Positions 7,305 to 16,287 are shown, counted from the first letter of the stretch. The stretch: DNA of 64,000 nt from Oceanobacter mangrovi (GCF_019740315.1 NZ_JAHXZR010000002.1:250001-314000); one strand, 5' to 3'. Notes: generated by a model not told the origin, from the letters alone. Program-made: numbers and translations.

Positions 7305-9752
7305 TCAGTCCGCTTTCTGTTTGCGTGCCTTCTTGCGACCAGATTTTTTCTTGCTGCCCGGACGACCGGCCATGCCGGAAATCACCCGCAGCCGCTCGAT
7401 AATATCGCCGTTAACGCTGCCAGTCGGGAAGTTGCCATCATCGTCAGCCGCGCCAGCTTCACGTTGCAGCAGGATTTCAATGGCTTCGTCGACGTGATGC
7501 ACGCAATGGATGTGGAACCGGCCATCCGCCACCGCCTGAACCACCTCGTCGGCCAGAATCAGGTTGCGACGGTTGGATTCCGGAATAATCACTCCCTGGC
7601 TGCCGGTCAGGCCACGAGCCTCACAAAGCCTGAAGAATCCTTCGATCTTCTCATTCACGCCGCCAATGGCCTGAACTTCGCCGTACTGGTTAACGGAGCC
7701 GGTCATGGCGTAGCTTTGGTCAATAGGCGACTTGATCAGTGCAGAGATCAGGCACACCAGCTCAGCCAGTGAGGCGCTGTCACCGTCGATATAACCGTAG
7801 GACTGTTCCATCGCCAGGTGGGCAGAAATCGCCAGAGGGAATTTCTGGGCGTAACGGTTACCGAGGAAACCGCCCAGAATCATCACGCCCTTGGAGTGAA
7901 TCGCCTGACCCAAGCTGACTTCACGCTCGATGTCCACCACGCCTTTGGAGCCTGGATATACCGTTGCGGTAATCCGCGCCGGTGAACCAAAGCTGGTGCC
8001 GCCCAGCGACATGACCGTCAGGCCGTTCATCTTGCCGATTGCCTGGCCGGATGTTTCCAGCAGCACGGTGCCGTCCATCATCTGTTCAAACAGCTTGTCG
8101 TAAACCCGTCCGGTACGCTGCTGTTTGGCCTCAATGGCACGTTCAATGTGGTGTGGACCGATATGTTCCTCGTTGGTCAGGGAGCGGACAAAATCCGCTT
8201 CTGACAGCAGGTCGAACTGCTCGCCGATATGAGCGCTGAGGCTGTCTTGTTGCTCGGCCAGGCGCGCGCTGTAACGCACCATGCGAACGATCGCGTCACG
8301 ATTCAGCTGGGCGTAGCCCTGCTCATCGGCGCGGCTCTTCAGCAGCCGGGCGTAGGCGTGCAGGGTGGCGTCGGTGAGCGGCAGGTCATTGTCGAAATCG
8401 ACCACGCTGCGGAACAGCCGGTTGAAGTCTTCGTCGTATTCCTGCAGCAGGTAGTAGATGTTGCGGGAGCCAATCAGTACCAGCTTGACTGACAGTGGAA
8501 TCACGGCTGGCAGCAGGCTGGTGGTGTTGAGCAGACCCATTTCCGAATAGGGTGAATCCATCTTCAGCTGGCGCGATTGAATGGCGCGCTTGAGGGCGTC
8601 CCAGACAAAGGGTTCCTGCAGCACTTTTTCGGCATCCAGAATCAGGTAGCCGCCGTTGGCCTGGTGCAGTGCACCCTGGCAAATATGCTGATAGTTGGTT
8701 ACCAGTGCGCCCTGGTCGCTGGTGTATTCGATGCGGCCAAACAGGTTGCCATAACTTGGATGCGGTTCATAAACCACCGGCGCGCCGCTGTCAGCCGAGT
8801 GGTGGGTCACCACGTTGGGCAGCAGCGATTCTTCCAGCCGGTTGCGCTTGACGTATTCCTCGCGCAGTTCCATCAGGCGGTCGTCGACCAGCTCTTCCAG
8901 TACCAGTCGCGGCAGGTATTCCTGCAGCTCGTCCAGATGCGATGAAACCCGGTCGTGATGGCCAAAACGCTCACGAATCGGCTTCAGCAGCGGCTCGATG
9001 GCTTCGCTGATGGTGTGCTGGTTCAGTTCTCGCAGCTGGTCGCTGCTCTCGCGTTTCCACTGTGGCAATTCGGCCAGCTGATCACCCAGCATTTGTTCGA
9101 GTTGGGCAATGGTTTCGTGGAAATGCTCGCGTTCTTCTTCCGGCAGCTGGGCGAAGTCTGATTCGTCCAGTGCCTTGCCTTCACGCATCGGCGTAAAGCT
9201 GATGGTGGAAGAATCACGGTATACGGCGACGCCCTGTTTGTGAGCTTCTTTTTCAACCTGTTCGATGGCCTTGTCGTATTTGCGGTTGAACAGGTAATCA
9301 ATGGCCGCTTTTTTCTGCTGATAGGACGGATGTTCCAGAGCGGCCGGGAAGGTCGCCAGCAACTGGTCGATCAGCAGCCGAATATCATCGCCAAGCTGAC
9401 TGGCTTCGGCAGGCTGTAATTCAATCACGCCCGGCTCGCGGGGGTTCTTGAAGTTGTTGACGTAACACCACACCGTTGGGGTGTCCTGACGCTTGGCTTC
9501 GCTTTTGAGGTAGTCGCGCACATAGGACGAACGGCCGGTGCCGGTGTCACCCATCACAAAGATGTTGTAACCGGAACGTTGCATGGCGACACCAAACTGG
9601 ATGGCATTAACTGCCCGCTCCTGACCAAGCACACCATGGAAATAATCCAGCTCGGCGGTAGTGTCGAAGTTGAGTATGTCCGTATTGACTGCCTGGGTAA
9701 GCTGTTCAGCGGATAAACGAGTGGAAGCTTTGGCTGGCATGTTTTCCATCAT
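7305..9752 (-). CDS. Lon-like ATP-dependent protease (AAA_32/Lon_C type)
   Basis: The product is about 815 aa. It has an N-terminal AAA-type domain with an inserted helical region rich in Glu and Gln (about residues 150-290) and a C-terminal S16 Lon protease domain. The catalytic dyad is visible: Ser in G-D-S-A-S-L near residue 658 and Lys in V-N-E-K-I-E-G near 701. The Walker A loop reads G-D-T-G-T-G-R-S-S, with Arg where Lys is canonical. This is the LonB/YcbZ-like group rather than classical Lon, as the N-terminal LAN domain is missing. Starts at 9752, 9749 or 9740 are all possible. It probably degrades damaged or regulatory proteins. Confidence 0.87.
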   Translation of the reverse strand: MMENMPAKASTRLSAEQLTQAVNTDILNFDTTAELDYFHGVLGQERAVNAIQFGVAMQRSGYNIFVMGDTGTGRSSYVRDYLKSEAKRQDTPTVWCYVNNFKNPREPGVIELQPAEASQLGDDIRLLIDQLLATFPAALEHPSYQQKKAAIDYLFNRKYDKAIEQVEKEAHKQGVAVYRDSSTISFTPMREGKALDESDFAQLPEEEREHFHETIAQLEQMLGDQLAELPQWKRESSDQLRELNQHTISEAIEPLLKPIRERFGHHDRVSSHLDELQEYLPRLVLEELVDDRLMELREEYVKRNRLEESLLPNVVTHHSADSGAPVVYEPHPSYGNLFGRIEYTSDQGALVTNYQHICQGALHQANGGYLILDAEKVLQEPFVWDALKRAIQSRQLKMDSPYSEMGLLNTTSLLPAVIPLSVKLVLIGSRNIYYLLQEYDEDFNRLFRSVVDFDNDLPLTDATLHAYARLLKSRADEQGYAQLNRDAIVRMVRYSARLAEQQDSLSAHIGEQFDLLSEADFVRSLTNEEHIGPHHIERAIEAKQQRTGRVYDKLFEQMMDGTVLLETSGQAIGKMNGLTVMSLGGTSFGSPARITATVYPGSKGVVDIEREVSLGQAIHSKGVMILGGFLGNRYAQKFPLAISAHLAMEQSYGYIDGDSASLAELVCLISALIKSPIDQSYAMTGSVNQYGEVQAIGGVNEKIEGFFRLCEARGLTGSQGVIIPESNRRNLILADEVVQAVADGRFHIHCVHHVDEAIEILLQREAGAADDDGNFPTGSVNGDIIERLRVISGMAGRPGSKKKSGRKKARKQKAD

Positions 9753-10059
9753 TGCTAGGTTTACTGATATAAAAAGACCGTCTGGTGAGTCAGCGTTGAA
9801 AGGGTGCCGATCAGTGTCGTCGGACGATCCTGAAAAGCCAACAGTATGGCGATGGCGTGGGAATGGCAAGGATGCCAATCAAATCGTCGCTCTGTAAACC
9901 GGGTTGATTTTCGGCTCGCTGAAATTCACAGGACATGCGTTAGAATAATTCGCCTGCCAGGGTAGCTGCGCAGGCTGCAGCAAGGATTGCGTGCCCGTCA
10001 GCGTTGCAATTCAGAAACTGCCCGGCATAATGCCGCCCGTTTTGTTATTCGGTACCACC
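9753..10059. other. Intergenic region, no gene seen
   Basis: This 307-bp stretch lies between the divergent Lon-like and YbfE-like genes and must hold both promoters. No convincing -35/-10 pair, LexA box of the CTG-N10-CAG form, or RNA structure was found by eye. Confidence 0.5.
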
Positions 10060-10329
10060 ATGTCAGTTCAGCCTGAAGACCGTACAACCATTGATATGTT
10101 TTCGTCACCCCGGAGAGGGCGGCCGAAAAGCAGTCCTTACGACCGTCGTTCCCAGAGCCGCTTTAACAAGCGGTTTCAACGTGAGCGTGATAAGCAACGT
10201 GGTTTGCAGCGGCTGGAAGTGAAAATCGACGGCGATATCATTGATCGTCTGGATGAAGTGGCTGGCGAACTGAATCTGACCCGCGCCGATGTGATCAGTC
10301 TGGCGCTTAAACAGTGGCTGCATCTCTGA
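10060..10329 (+). CDS. YbfE-like (LexA-regulated family) small DNA-binding-like protein
   Basis: The 89-aa protein begins with D-R-T-T-I-D-M-F and R-R-G-R-P-K, then R-F-N-K-R-F-Q-R-E-R-D-K-Q-R-G-L-Q-R-L-E-V-K-I. This order of motifs matches the YbfE family, called LexA-regulated after the E. coli member. The C-terminal half (D-G-D-I-I-D-R-L-D-E-V-A-G-E-L-N-L-T-R-A-D-V-I) looks like a ribbon-helix-helix fold. An earlier in-frame ATG at 9991 would add 23 unlikely residues. No SOS box was seen upstream, so regulation by LexA is not supported here. Confidence 0.75.
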   Translation: MSVQPEDRTTIDMFSSPRRGRPKSSPYDRRSQSRFNKRFQRERDKQRGLQRLEVKIDGDIIDRLDEVAGELNLTRADVISLALKQWLHL

Positions 10330-10404
10330 TCCGCATTTATACCTGTCTGGGGAAGCCCGGGCTGGACAGATTCAGGAAATTTTCCTGACAGGGCAGATAA
10401 GCCC

Positions 10405-10433
10405 TTGATTCTGTTACAGGTTGTGGGTAGGAT
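10405..10433 (+). promoter_or_regulatory. ffs promoter
   Basis: TTGATT (10405-10410) and TAGGAT (10428-10433) are separated by exactly 17 bp. They are followed by a GCGCGC discriminator, a feature of promoters for stable RNAs under stringent control. Transcription would start near 10440, leaving a leader of about 24 nt before the mature 4.5S RNA, as in E. coli, where RNase P removes it. Confidence 0.7.
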
Positions 10434-10463
10434 GCGCGCTCCTGTCGAAAGTCAGGTCGTTAT

Positions 10464-10575
10464 GGTGGCCTCCACTGGTCCCCTCGCAACGATACACTGC
10501 GAACCCCGCCAGGCCCGGAAGGGAGCAACGGTAGTAGTGAACTCGTGTGCCGGGGTGCGGCTGGTGGAGGTCATC
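10464..10575 (+). ncRNA. ffs: 4.5S RNA (bacterial signal recognition particle RNA)
   Basis: The 112-nt sequence folds as one long hairpin: GGTGGCCTCCAC (10464-10475) pairs with GTGGAGGTCATC (10564-10575), allowing G-U pairs. The conserved apical segment reads G-C-C-C-G-G-A-A-G-G-G-A-G-C-A with the GGAA tetraloop and the asymmetric loop that bind the Ffh M domain. With Ffh it forms the SRP that targets inner-membrane proteins. Its place just upstream of dnaX is common in gammaproteobacteria. Confidence 0.95.
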
Positions 10576-10650
10576 TCCAATCCTGACCTGACATCCTGCC
10601 GCCAAGCCGTTATCATTCGCACATCGAAGTTTTGCTGAGTCAGCGTTTTC

Positions 10651-12849
10651 ATGAGTTATCAGGTACTTGCACGTAAATGGCGGCCAAAGTTTTTCCATGA
10701 AATGGTCGGCCAGGAGCATGTACTGCGAGCGTTGATCAACGCGCTCGATGAACAGCGACTGCACCATGCCTATCTGTTTACCGGTACCCGCGGGGTCGGT
10801 AAAACCACCATCGCCCGAATTCTCGCCAAGTGTCTCAATTGTGAGCAGGGCATCAGCTCGCGCCCCTGTGGCGAATGTTCCTCTTGCCGGGAAATTGCCG
10901 AAGGCCGGTTTGTTGACCTGATCGAAGTCGACGCCGCTTCCCGTACCAAGGTCGAAGACACTCGTGAACTGCTGGATAACGTCCAGTACGCGCCTACACG
11001 AGGCCGCTTCAAGGTTTATCTGATCGACGAAGTGCACATGCTCTCTACCCACAGTTTCAACGCCTTGTTGAAAACCCTGGAAGAGCCACCTGAGCACGTC
11101 AAATTCCTGCTGGCTACCACCGATCCACAAAAGTTGCCGGTGACGATTCTGTCGCGCTGTTTGCAATTCAGTCTCAAAAACATGACGCCGGAAAGCATTG
11201 TTGGCTATCTGGAAAGCGTGCTGCAGGCCGAAGATGTGGGTTACGAATTGCCAGCGCTGTGGCAACTGGGGCGTGCTGCCCAGGGCAGTATGCGTGATGC
11301 CCTCAGCCTGACCGATCAGGCCATCGCGTTTGGTGAAGGCACGGTGCTGGAGCAGCAGGTGACCAGCATGCTGGGCACCATGGATCGTGGCCGTTTGTTC
11401 CGTCTGGCTGAAGTGCTGGCGCGGGCCAATCCGCCGGAAGTCTTGCAGGAAGTCGCCGAAATGGCCGAACTGGGGCCAGACTTTGACGAAGTCGTGCAGG
11501 GCTTGCTGAGTGTCTGGCACAAGGCGGCATTGGCGCAGGTGGTGCCTGATGCCATCGACAATGCCGAAGGTGATCGTCAGGCGATTCTGGCGTTGGCGTT
11601 AGCCATGAATGGCGAAGATCTGCAGCTGTATTATCAGATTGCACTGAGCGGTCGTAAGGATATCGCCCAGGCGCCAGATCCGCGTCAGGGTTTTGAAATG
11701 CTGTTGTTGCGCATGCTGGCTTTCCGGCCAATGCCTGAACAGTTGCCAACCGCGCTGGCTGAGCTGGATCTGGCTACCGCACTGACAACCCCACCGTCAC
11801 AGTTGAATGCGCCGTCAGCGGCAGCAGGCACGGACGACGAGCAAAAAAAAAAGTTTCTGACGGACAGCCCGGCGTCTGAGGCTGTCGTTGAAACTGATAC
11901 GGCGGCACAGCCTCTGGTCAGCCCAGAGCCGCTGGCCGAGCCTGGCGCCCCTGTCGCTGAAGCACCAGAAACTGTTGAGCAGAAAATAGCTGAGCCAGTT
12001 GCGCTTGAACCAGCGCCAGCCGAGCCAACTCCCGTCGAACACGTCACCCAATCCGCCACTGAATCCTCGCCGACGGCCGCCGACTATGGTGATGCCGGGT
12101 ATGAAAGCGCGGATTATGGCCATTCTGATGATCACGATCAGTCTGCCGGGCATAGCGGCTATGCGGATGAATCCGAAACGCCGCCCTGGGACCCAGACCC
12201 GCGGGAACCTGCAAGCGCTGCGGCTATCACGGCGGTTCCTGCTCCAGCGGTTTCAGCTCCACCTGCACCGAAACCAGCTCCTGCTGCAAAGCCGATGGCT
12301 GCACCGCCTAACGAGCCGGTAGCACGCCCAGGCGGTTTGAGTCAGCTTATGGAGCAGCCAATGGCGGCTCCGACCTTCACGCCGGAACCCAGAGCAGCCG
12401 TTGCTGCGCCGGTCGCCGCTGAGCCGGAAGTTGTGGTACCGGTTGATCAGCTGCCTGAGCTGGCTCCCCATACCTGGTGGATGTGGCTGGCACACTTGCC
12501 ATTGGCAGGATTGCCGATGAACATTGCCCGCAACAGTGCACTGGTTGCAATCAACGGCAGTCACTATCAGTTTGATGTGGATCCCCAGCAAGGTGCGTTG
12601 TTTAACGCCAACCAGCAACAGCGTATTGAAATAGCGCTGCAAACCCTGATACCCGCTGCTCGCGTCGAGATGCAATTGCAGACTCCGCGAGGCGAAACTC
12701 CGGACCAGCGACGGCAGCGTTTACATGCCGAATCCGTCTATATCGCGCAGCAATCCATCGAGACGGATGGCCGGGTGAAGAATATACTTTCAACCTTTAA
12801 TGCCATGGTGGTCGAAGACAGTATTCGGCCGCTGCAGCAATTGTCGTAG
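10651..12849 (+). CDS. dnaX: DNA polymerase III subunits gamma and tau
   Basis: The full-length frame (732 aa) encodes tau, the clamp-loader ATPase that also links polymerase and DnaB. Walker A G-T-R-G-V-G-K-T-T lies near residue 45, a four-Cys zinc module near 64-79, Walker B I-D-E-V-H-M-L, and sensor S-R-C. After residue 400 comes a long low-complexity Ala/Pro/Glu linker with a charged stretch (D-Y-G-D-A-G-Y-E-S-A-D-Y-G-H) and then the C-terminal tau domain (about 590-732). A slippery A-run at codons 398-401 should give the shorter gamma form. It is followed by ybaB and recR in the usual order. Confidence 0.96.
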   Translation: MSYQVLARKWRPKFFHEMVGQEHVLRALINALDEQRLHHAYLFTGTRGVGKTTIARILAKCLNCEQGISSRPCGECSSCREIAEGRFVDLIEVDAASRTKVEDTRELLDNVQYAPTRGRFKVYLIDEVHMLSTHSFNALLKTLEEPPEHVKFLLATTDPQKLPVTILSRCLQFSLKNMTPESIVGYLESVLQAEDVGYELPALWQLGRAAQGSMRDALSLTDQAIAFGEGTVLEQQVTSMLGTMDRGRLFRLAEVLARANPPEVLQEVAEMAELGPDFDEVVQGLLSVWHKAALAQVVPDAIDNAEGDRQAILALALAMNGEDLQLYYQIALSGRKDIAQAPDPRQGFEMLLLRMLAFRPMPEQLPTALAELDLATALTTPPSQLNAPSAAAGTDDEQKKKFLTDSPASEAVVETDTAAQPLVSPEPLAEPGAPVAEAPETVEQKIAEPVALEPAPAEPTPVEHVTQSATESSPTAADYGDAGYESADYGHSDDHDQSAGHSGYADESETPPWDPDPREPASAAAITAVPAPAVSAPPAPKPAPAAKPMAAPPNEPVARPGGLSQLMEQPMAAPTFTPEPRAAVAAPVAAEPEVVVPVDQLPELAPHTWWMWLAHLPLAGLPMNIARNSALVAINGSHYQFDVDPQQGALFNANQQQRIEIALQTLIPAARVEMQLQTPRGETPDQRRQRLHAESVYIAQQSIETDGRVKNILSTFNAMVVEDSIRPLQQLS
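11843..11886 (+). promoter_or_regulatory. dnaX programmed -1 frameshift signal
   Basis: A run of ten A then G (11843-11853) supplies an A-AAA-AAG heptamer in the tau frame. Slipping by -1 leads to eight more codons and a TGA at 11877-11879, giving a gamma of about 409 aa. A 7-bp perfect stem, GACAGCC (11863-11869) and GGCTGTC (11880-11886), follows 9 nt after the slip site, and the -1 stop lies in its loop. A +1 slip would also stop at once (TGA at 11858). Heptamer plus stem is the known E. coli dnaX arrangement. Confidence 0.88.
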
Positions 12850-12912
12850 TTTGCGGCAGTCGCGGGCATAGCAGACAGACGGCGCCAGGCTGGCGCCACA
12901 GAGGAGAACACT

Positions 12913-13239
12913 ATGATCAAAGGTGGAATGGGCAACCTGATGAAGCAGGCCCAGAAGATGCAAGAGCAGATGCAGAAAGCACAGGCTGAACTGGCAGAAG
13001 CAGAAGTGACTGGTGAAGCCGGTGCTGGCCTGGTGAAGGTGGTGATGAATGGTCGTCACGACGTCAAGCGTGTTGCCATCGATGATTCCTTGATGGAAGA
13101 AGAAAAAGACATGCTGGAAGATTTGCTGGCAGCGGCGGTAAACGACGCAGTGCGCAAGATCGAAGCTACAAACCAGGAGCAAATGTCCAAGCTGACTTCC
13201 GGCATGGGCCTGCCACCTGGCTTCAAAATGCCATTCTGA
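12913..13239 (+). CDS. ybaB: Nucleoid-associated protein YbaB/EbfC
   Basis: The 108-aa protein has the N-terminal helical region [14 protein letters not shown] and the central sheet with [14 protein letters not shown]. These match the YbaB/EbfC family of dimeric, tweezer-like DNA-binding proteins. The strong GAGGAG-type site sits upstream of the ATG. Its TGA overlaps the ATG of recR by one base, so the two are translationally coupled. It may help load or regulate recombination proteins, as its position in many genomes suggests. Confidence 0.95.
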   Translation: MIKGGMGNLMKQAQKMQEQMQKAQAELAEAEVTGEAGAGLVKVVMNGRHDVKRVAIDDSLMEEEKDMLEDLLAAAVNDAVRKIEATNQEQMSKLTSGMGLPPGFKMPF

Positions 13240-13796
13240 TGGCTCGCGGACTGATACCTGCGCCGCTGCAGCAGCTGGCCAGGGCACTCGATGATTTGCC
13301 GGGTATTGGTCCATTGGCCGCCGACAGGTTGGCCCGCAAGCTGGCGCTAACGCCAGCCTTGCAAACACGCTTGCTGGAAAGCCTCAGCCAGTTACACGAG
13401 CAGATTGGTTTGTGTCCGGTTTGCAGGCATTTCAGCAACAACAACGAATGCAGTTTGTGTCAGCAGCACTGGTGTGCCGGGCCACAAGCCCCGAATGACA
13501 GGGTAGTGGTACTGCAGCAGCCAGACTGGTATGAAACCCTGCTGGCCAATGGCCAGATCGATGACAATGACCAGTATTTTGTGTTGCACGGTTTGTTGTC
13601 ACCGGTTGATGGTATTGGTCCACAACAGCTTGGGCTGGATGGACTCAAAAGCCGCTTTGAAATAACGCAAACTCGCCCCAGGCGCTTGCTGGCCTGTCTG
13701 GAAGATTCGGTTGAAGGTAAAACGACCGGGTACTACCTGCAGCGGTTGGCTGCCGGATACGCTATCGAATTCGAGTTGTGCAGCCCCGCTACCTGA
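13239..13796 (+). CDS. recR: RecR-like recombination mediator, shortened and divergent
   Basis: At 185 aa it is about 15 residues shorter than usual RecR. The helix-hairpin-helix (L-P-G-I-G-P-L-A-A-D-R), the four-Cys zinc finger (C-P-V-C and C-S-L-C), and L-S-P-V-D-G-I-G-P of the TOPRIM core are present. Two usual features are missing. The TOPRIM strand reads V-V-V-L-Q-Q-P where other RecR proteins have a Glu, and the C-terminal segment with P-V-G-G-x-L and the Walker B-like end is absent. No frameshift that would restore it was found. Gene order still supports a role in RecFOR gap repair. Confidence 0.85.
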   Translation: MARGLIPAPLQQLARALDDLPGIGPLAADRLARKLALTPALQTRLLESLSQLHEQIGLCPVCRHFSNNNECSLCQQHWCAGPQAPNDRVVVLQQPDWYETLLANGQIDDNDQYFVLHGLLSPVDGIGPQQLGLDGLKSRFEITQTRPRRLLACLEDSVEGKTTGYYLQRLAAGYAIEFELCSPAT

Positions 13797-13848
13797 CGGC
13801 CAACAGCTGAGTCCTGCCAGGGCAGGTGGCTCGCGACAGGAGATTTTT

Positions 13849-14985
13849 TTGACTAAGCCCAATGTTCCGTCACCGGTGTGGCTGACCAGCAACGAGCAAC
13901 TCGCCTCCGCCTGTGAAGGCTGGCTGCAGCAGCCGTTTCTGGCGATGGATACCGAATTCGTTCGCACCACCACCTTTTTTCCGCAAGCCGGTCTGTTACA
14001 GGTTGCCGACGACCAGCAGTGTTATCTGATTGATCCATTGGTGATTGATGACTGGTCGGCCTTTGCGGCGGTATTGCAGCACTCGGGCGTTACCAAGGTA
14101 TTCCATGCCTGCGCCGAAGACCTTGAAGTCTGCCGCCAGCTGACCGGCGTGTTGCCGTCGCCGCTGGCGGATTCCCAGCTGGCTGCAGCGATGGCCGGGC
14201 TGGGTAGCTCACTGGGGTTCCAGAAACTGATCATGGCCTTGCTGGACATCGAGATCGACAAGGAAGAAACCCGATCCAACTGGCTGGCGCGGCCATTAAC
14301 CGATGAACAGATCCAGTACGCTGTCGCCGATGTCCACTACCTACACCAGATTTATCCGATGCTGGAGCAGCAGTTGCAGAATTTGCAGCGGCTCGAATGG
14401 CTGCAGGAAGATTGCGCCCGCATCATTGATGAGCTGTCCGAAGTCGAAGTGCCGGGCAACTACTATCAGCGCGTCAAGCTGGCCTGGAAACTGCGCCCGC
14501 AGGAACAGCATATTCTGCAGCGGCTGGTAGTCTGGCGTGAAGCGGAAGCCCGCCTGCGCGATGTGCCGCGCAGCAAGCTGGTGGATGACAACAGTCTGTG
14601 GAATCTGGCCCGCTACAAGCCGAAAAACAAGGATCAGCTGGCCAAGGCCGGGGTTCGCAAGGACATTATTCGTCACGATGGTCCGCTGTTGCTGCAAATT
14701 GTCGAGCAAGCCCAGCAAGATGAACGTGAACTTTGGCCGACAATACTCGACAAACCGCTGCCGCCGGATGCTGGTCAGCTTCTCAAGAACATCAAGCAAA
14801 TGGTTGCAGAGCGGGCGGAAGCGCTTAATATTCCGCCTGAAATTCTGGCCCGCAAAAAGCCACTGGAAGCCCTGTTACGGTCGGGCTGGCCTAACAGTCG
14901 TTACCAGTTGCCTGAGTCCATGCAGGGCTGGCGACTGGCTGAAATAGGCAGCGCCTTGCTGCAAATGCTTAACGAATCCAACTAA
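13849..14985 (+). CDS. rnd: Ribonuclease D
   Basis: Translation from TTG at 13849, preceded by AGGAG with a 6-nt gap, gives 378 aa, close to E. coli RNase D (375 aa). Exonuclease motifs of the DEDDy type are seen: D-T-E-F-V-R (Exo I), F-H-A-C-A-E-D-L (Exo II) and Y-A-V-A-D-V-H-Y-L (Exo III). An HRDC domain follows near residues 210-290. It trims the 3' ends of tRNA precursors and other small RNAs. The non-ATG start is likely to keep expression low, as in E. coli where the rnd start is UUG. Confidence 0.93.
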   Translation: MTKPNVPSPVWLTSNEQLASACEGWLQQPFLAMDTEFVRTTTFFPQAGLLQVADDQQCYLIDPLVIDDWSAFAAVLQHSGVTKVFHACAEDLEVCRQLTGVLPSPLADSQLAAAMAGLGSSLGFQKLIMALLDIEIDKEETRSNWLARPLTDEQIQYAVADVHYLHQIYPMLEQQLQNLQRLEWLQEDCARIIDELSEVEVPGNYYQRVKLAWKLRPQEQHILQRLVVWREAEARLRDVPRSKLVDDNSLWNLARYKPKNKDQLAKAGVRKDIIRHDGPLLLQIVEQAQQDERELWPTILDKPLPPDAGQLLKNIKQMVAERAEALNIPPEILARKKPLEALLRSGWPNSRYQLPESMQGWRLAEIGSALLQMLNESN

Positions 14986-15053
14986 CTTCAGCATCGGCTG
15001 ACTGCTGCCAGCGGGTAGTCGCCAGTCAGCGGCTGAAGCCGCAGGAACGAAAT

Positions 15054-15347
15054 ATGAGTAAAGTACTTTGCGACGTGTATAAAAGTCGCAAGAAAGATGA
15101 AGCCTACATTTATGTTTCCCGTCAGGGCGGCCTGGAGAAAATCCCTGAAGCCCTGCTGGAAATGTTCGGCAAGCCGCAGCTGGCGATGACGCTGATCATC
15201 ACCGCCGACAAGCAGCTGGCCCGATACACCGGTGCCCAGATTCTGGAAGCCATTGATAACCAGGGCTTCTTCCTGCAAATGCCACCACCGAAAGAAGAGA
15301 CCGGTTTGCCGGATTTGTTCTGCAAGCGGGATGACGACAACGCATGA
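15054..15347 (+). CDS. YcgL-domain protein
   Basis: The 97-aa protein begins C-D-V-Y-K-S-R-K-K-D-E-A-Y-I-Y-V and contains L-P-E/P-E-A-L-L-E-M-F-G-K-P and F-F-L-Q-M-P-P-P, the signature of the YcgL family. Its role is unknown; the fold is small alpha/beta. It overlaps YcgN by 4 bp (ATGA), the standard pairing in gammaproteobacteria, and follows rnd, also a common arrangement. Confidence 0.9.
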   Translation: MSKVLCDVYKSRKKDEAYIYVSRQGGLEKIPEALLEMFGKPQLAMTLIITADKQLARYTGAQILEAIDNQGFFLQMPPPKEETGLPDLFCKRDDDNA

Positions 15348-15787
15348 GTCAACAAGCTTTCTTCTGGCAGCGTAAAACCCTCGCCGAAATGAGCCGTGAA
15401 GAGTGGGAATCACTCTGTGACGGTTGTGGTCGTTGCTGTTTGCACAAGTTGCAGGATGACGACACTGACGAGGTGTATTACACCGACATTCATTGCCGCT
15501 ACATGCAGCGGGATAACTGTCGCTGTACTGTGTATCTGGAACGTCAGAAGAAAGTGCCCAACTGTGTCTGGCTGACGCCGGAGCAGGCCAGTGAATTTCA
15601 CTGGTTGCCGGAAACCTGCGCCTATCGTTTGCTGGCCGAAGGTTATCCGCTGTTTGACTGGCACCCGCTGATCAGTGGTGACCCGGATTCGGTCCATAAG
15701 GCAGGCATTTCGATTGCCAACGCCGGTGTGCCGGACGACAAGGTGCCGGAAGATGAGTGGGAAGATCACATAATCTGGAAAGCCTGA
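15344..15787 (+). CDS. YcgN-family cysteine-cluster protein
   Basis: The 147-aa protein contains C-D-G-C-G-R-C-C near residue 27, then C-R-Y-M-Q-R-D-N-C-R-C and later single Cys residues. This is the YkgJ/YcgN-type zinc- or iron-binding cysteine cluster. The partner and reaction are not known. It is coupled to the YcgL gene by overlap and followed after 1 nt by a membrane protein gene. Confidence 0.9.
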   Translation: MSQQAFFWQRKTLAEMSREEWESLCDGCGRCCLHKLQDDDTDEVYYTDIHCRYMQRDNCRCTVYLERQKKVPNCVWLTPEQASEFHWLPETCAYRLLAEGYPLFDWHPLISGDPDSVHKAGISIANAGVPDDKVPEDEWEDHIIWKA

Positions 15788-15788
15788 T

Positions 15789-16163
15789 ATGGATACATTT
15801 TTCGACCCCCAACTGGCCTGGACTGCCTATGTGGTGGCTGCCCTGATTGGCAGCCTGTGCTGGCGCGCCATGTTTTTCTTTTTACGCAAGGCAAGCCTGC
15901 TGCGCGATCTACTGGTCGTGCTTGGCCCGGTGTTGCTGTTAACCCCGGCGCCACTGACCGTTGGCAGCAGTGATTACGCTCCGGCCTTTATGGTGGTGGC
16001 TTTTGCAGCTCTCAATGGTGAACCTGAAAACCTTGCCAATACCGTGCAATGGTGGCTGGCCGGTTTGCTGGTGGGCGTCCTTTACGCTCTGGTACGGATG
16101 ATTGTCCGGATGCAGGCAAACAAGCCAGCTGAACCGGAAGACGTTGATTACGCTCCAAAATAG
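15789..16163 (+). CDS. Hypothetical inner-membrane protein
   Basis: The 124-aa product has three or four predicted membrane segments (about residues 11-32, 41-58, 66-78 and 87-108) and a short charged C-terminal tail. It follows YcgN with a single-base gap and probably belongs to the same operon. I do not recognise the family, and nothing in the sequence points to a transport or enzymatic motif. Confidence 0.65.
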   Translation: MDTFFDPQLAWTAYVVAALIGSLCWRAMFFFLRKASLLRDLLVVLGPVLLLTPAPLTVGSSDYAPAFMVVAFAALNGEPENLANTVQWWLAGLLVGVLYALVRMIVRMQANKPAEPEDVDYAPK

Positions 16164-16287
16164 TTGATTTTTTGACCTTTCCCCAACAGTAACAGGGTGC
16201 CAATGTACTCTGTTCTGTTTCTTTTCGTCTGGTTTCTGGCCTTAACAAAGATCTTTGCTACGTTTACATAGGGTCTCCAACAAAGTT

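Noticed and set aside
10414-11520. 368-codon minus-strand frame across ffs and dnaX
   Set aside because: It overlaps the 4.5S RNA and the well-supported dnaX N-terminus and gives no recognisable protein.
11839-11860. A10 run in dnaX as a sequencing error
   Set aside because: The frame continues into a proper tau C-terminus, and the stem-loop and -1 stop indicate a real frameshift signal.
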